This document shows positions 63,096 through 64,000 of a stretch of DNA of 64,000 nt, piece after piece (positions within the stretch are counted from its first letter, which is position 1; the number at the start of each line of letters is the position of its first letter). The DNA comes from Aliarcobacter cryaerophilus (GTDB taxonomy: Bacteria; Campylobacterota; Campylobacteria; Campylobacterales; Arcobacteraceae). Position numbers and translations under genes: made by a program. The notes under the pieces were generated by a model. That model worked only from the letters and a program-made list of their open reading frames with translations, made no database searches and was not told where the DNA came from. The stretch is taken from positions 1,302,001 to 1,366,000 of the forward strand of contig NZ_CP060694.1 of NCBI RefSeq assembly GCF_014352935.1. The letters run 5' to 3'.

Positions 63096-64000
63096 TTACT
63101 TAATCTCAACAAATCCATACTCTGTACTTTTAAATAGTCTTGGAGTATAAACAGCTTGATTTTCTACTATTTTAGTTGGTATTAAATTATTGTTTCCATT
63201 TACTAAATAGTTTGCACCAACCAAAGTTGAGTAATCAACCCATTCAAAATTTATATTTCCACCAAAATTTAAAATCTCATCTCTTAATTTGTTATCAATT
63301 TTTTCAATAGAGTTTGCAAGAACCATTTTTTCTCTATCTTTATCTTGAGTTAGCGTCATTAACATAGGATCAAAATTTATTTGAGTAGAAAATATAAACT
63401 TTGGATAAATATCATTTGCTCTTAGTTGAGACATTATTAGTGAACTTTTTACAATATCTACATTTAAAAATATTGAGCTATTTCTTAATCTTGAATCTAC
63501 AACAATATTTTTAAAGTTTGTTTCACCACTTTTTATCTCTTTTCTTGCTGTTGTATAACTAACAACATTTTCATAACTATTTTTTAACTTATTTCCCAAA
63601 TATGTATTTTGATAAAAAAGTACATTTGGACCATCAGAGTAATAACTTAATTTTTTAAGTTGATCTTCATAAGAGATAGAACCAAAAATTAAATTATCGT
63701 TTTGAGATAAACTATCTTTTTTTTCAATTAGTGGAAGATAAACCATAATATCATTTAGTGACATTGTATTTAAATTATTTATTGCATTTGGTGTATAAAG
63801 TGCAATTACTTTTGTAATTCCCTCTTCTTTAACTTTATTAAATGCATTATTTATACTATCAGCACTCTCATTTTGACTATCAATTACAACTAAATCATAA
63901 TTTGCATTTAAAAATGTCAAATATGCAGCAACTGTATTTATAGAATTTTTTGCATATTTAGATACTAGAGAGGATGGATAAACAAAGGCAATCTTAAGAT
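63096..64000 (-). CDS. Protein with a periplasmic-binding-protein-like fold, N-terminus outside window
   Basis: About 301 codons, open to the right edge; an internal methionine (63920) is not the true start, since the frame continues with KIAFVYPSSLVSKYAKNS. The pattern of a short strand with KIAFVYPSS, then NESADSINNAFNKVKEEGITKVIALYTP and later NYDLVVIDSQ resembles the type I periplasmic-binding-protein or LpoA-like fold. The final part, DIYPKFIFSTQINFDPMLMTL, agrees. It is upstream of aspS with a 44-base gap. Function is unknown. Confidence 0.6.
   Translation of the reverse strand, partial: LKIAFVYPSSLVSKYAKNSINTVAAYLTFLNANYDLVVIDSQNESADSINNAFNKVKEEGITKVIALYTPNAINNLNTMSLNDIMVYLPLIEKKDSLSQNDNLIFGSISYEDQLKKLSYYSDGPNVLFYQNTYLGNKLKNSYENVVSYTTARKEIKSGETNFKNIVVDSRLRNSSIFLNVDIVKSSLIMSQLRANDIYPKFIFSTQINFDPMLMTLTQDKDREKMVLANSIEKIDNKLRDEILNFGGNINFEWVDYSTLVGANYLVNGNNNLIPTKIVENQAVYTPRLFKSTEYGFVEIK

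Noticed and set aside
1-64000. CRISPR array, tRNA, rRNA, insertion sequence or complete prophage
   Set aside because: No regularly spaced repeats, cloverleaf sequences, transposase genes or phage structural genes were seen on either strand.

Overview
The window is chromosomal DNA of very low GC (well under 30% by eye) from a campylobacterotan, most likely an Arcobacter or Aliarcobacter relative (family Arcobacteraceae). The evidence is gene order and protein type. The block ubiX-coaD-tmk-hisS-speA-cysE and the block tatD-mltD-rlpA-kdsC-lptC-lptA-engB are both typical of Campylobacterota. A FliK/FlhX pair, a class-II-like N-acetylglutamate synthase, a Campylobacter-type RecO and chemoreceptors with near-identical signalling cores point the same way. 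Coding density is high. I see no rRNA, tRNA, CRISPR array or insertion sequence.

Layout. Bases 1-2.6 kb are an accessory patch: a DUF262 protein cut by the window edge, an EcoRI-family adenine methyltransferase broken by a frameshift, paired palindromes ahead of a 63-residue HTH protein, and a small membrane protein. Bases 2.6-10.1 kb hold lipoate genes (lipA and an LplA/LipM-type transferase) transcribed away from the pyruvate dehydrogenase operon aceE-aceF-lpdA, whose E2 subunit they would lipoylate. Bases 10.1-19.8 kb carry an aldose-epimerase-like protein, a Zn/Cd/Pb-type P1B ATPase, RhlE helicase with a structured leader, DUF302 and DUF2721 proteins, a NIT-domain chemoreceptor, RNase HI and an HMGL-type aldolase. 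Bases 19.8-22.8 kb are a flagellar-export set (FliK-like, FlhX, an unknown protein). Bases 22.8-31.6 kb are one long minus-strand operon-like run, rplI-hslV-hslU-(REC-like)-tatD-mltD-rlpA-hisB-kdsC-lptC-lptA-engB-NAGS, joining proteolysis, cell wall, LPS export and amino-acid genes.

Bases 31.6-38.6 kb start with a serine-recombinase-like protein lacking catalytic residues, with repeated palindromes in front of it, then the plus-strand operon ubiX-coaD-tmk-hisS-speA-cysE-tauE. Bases 38.6-45 kb hold mixed small genes: a zinc-finger protein, NosL-like, PpnP, RecO, HDOD, YchF, a DUF411/Met-His-rich periplasmic pair, thioredoxin and a 2-Cys peroxiredoxin. Two decayed small genes lie in the larger gaps. 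Bases 45.4-57.1 kb are a signalling island: a chemoreceptor ending in a CheR/CheB-type pentapeptide, then four minus-strand genes (giant hybrid kinase, REC-GGDEF, REC-HD-GYP, and a hybrid kinase with a periplasmic CxxCH). This set pairs synthesis and breakdown of cyclic di-GMP. Bases 57.1-64 kb hold a LysR fragment, a TraT-like lipoprotein, a YgiQ radical SAM protein, an unknown lipoprotein, aspS and a partial gene with a binding-protein-like fold.

The most unusual points are the broken methyltransferase beside a DUF262 gene, the catalytically degraded recombinase with its own palindromes, a TatD gene that appears to start at ATT, the heme-motif kinase inside a paired c-di-GMP cluster, and the tethered chemoreceptor.
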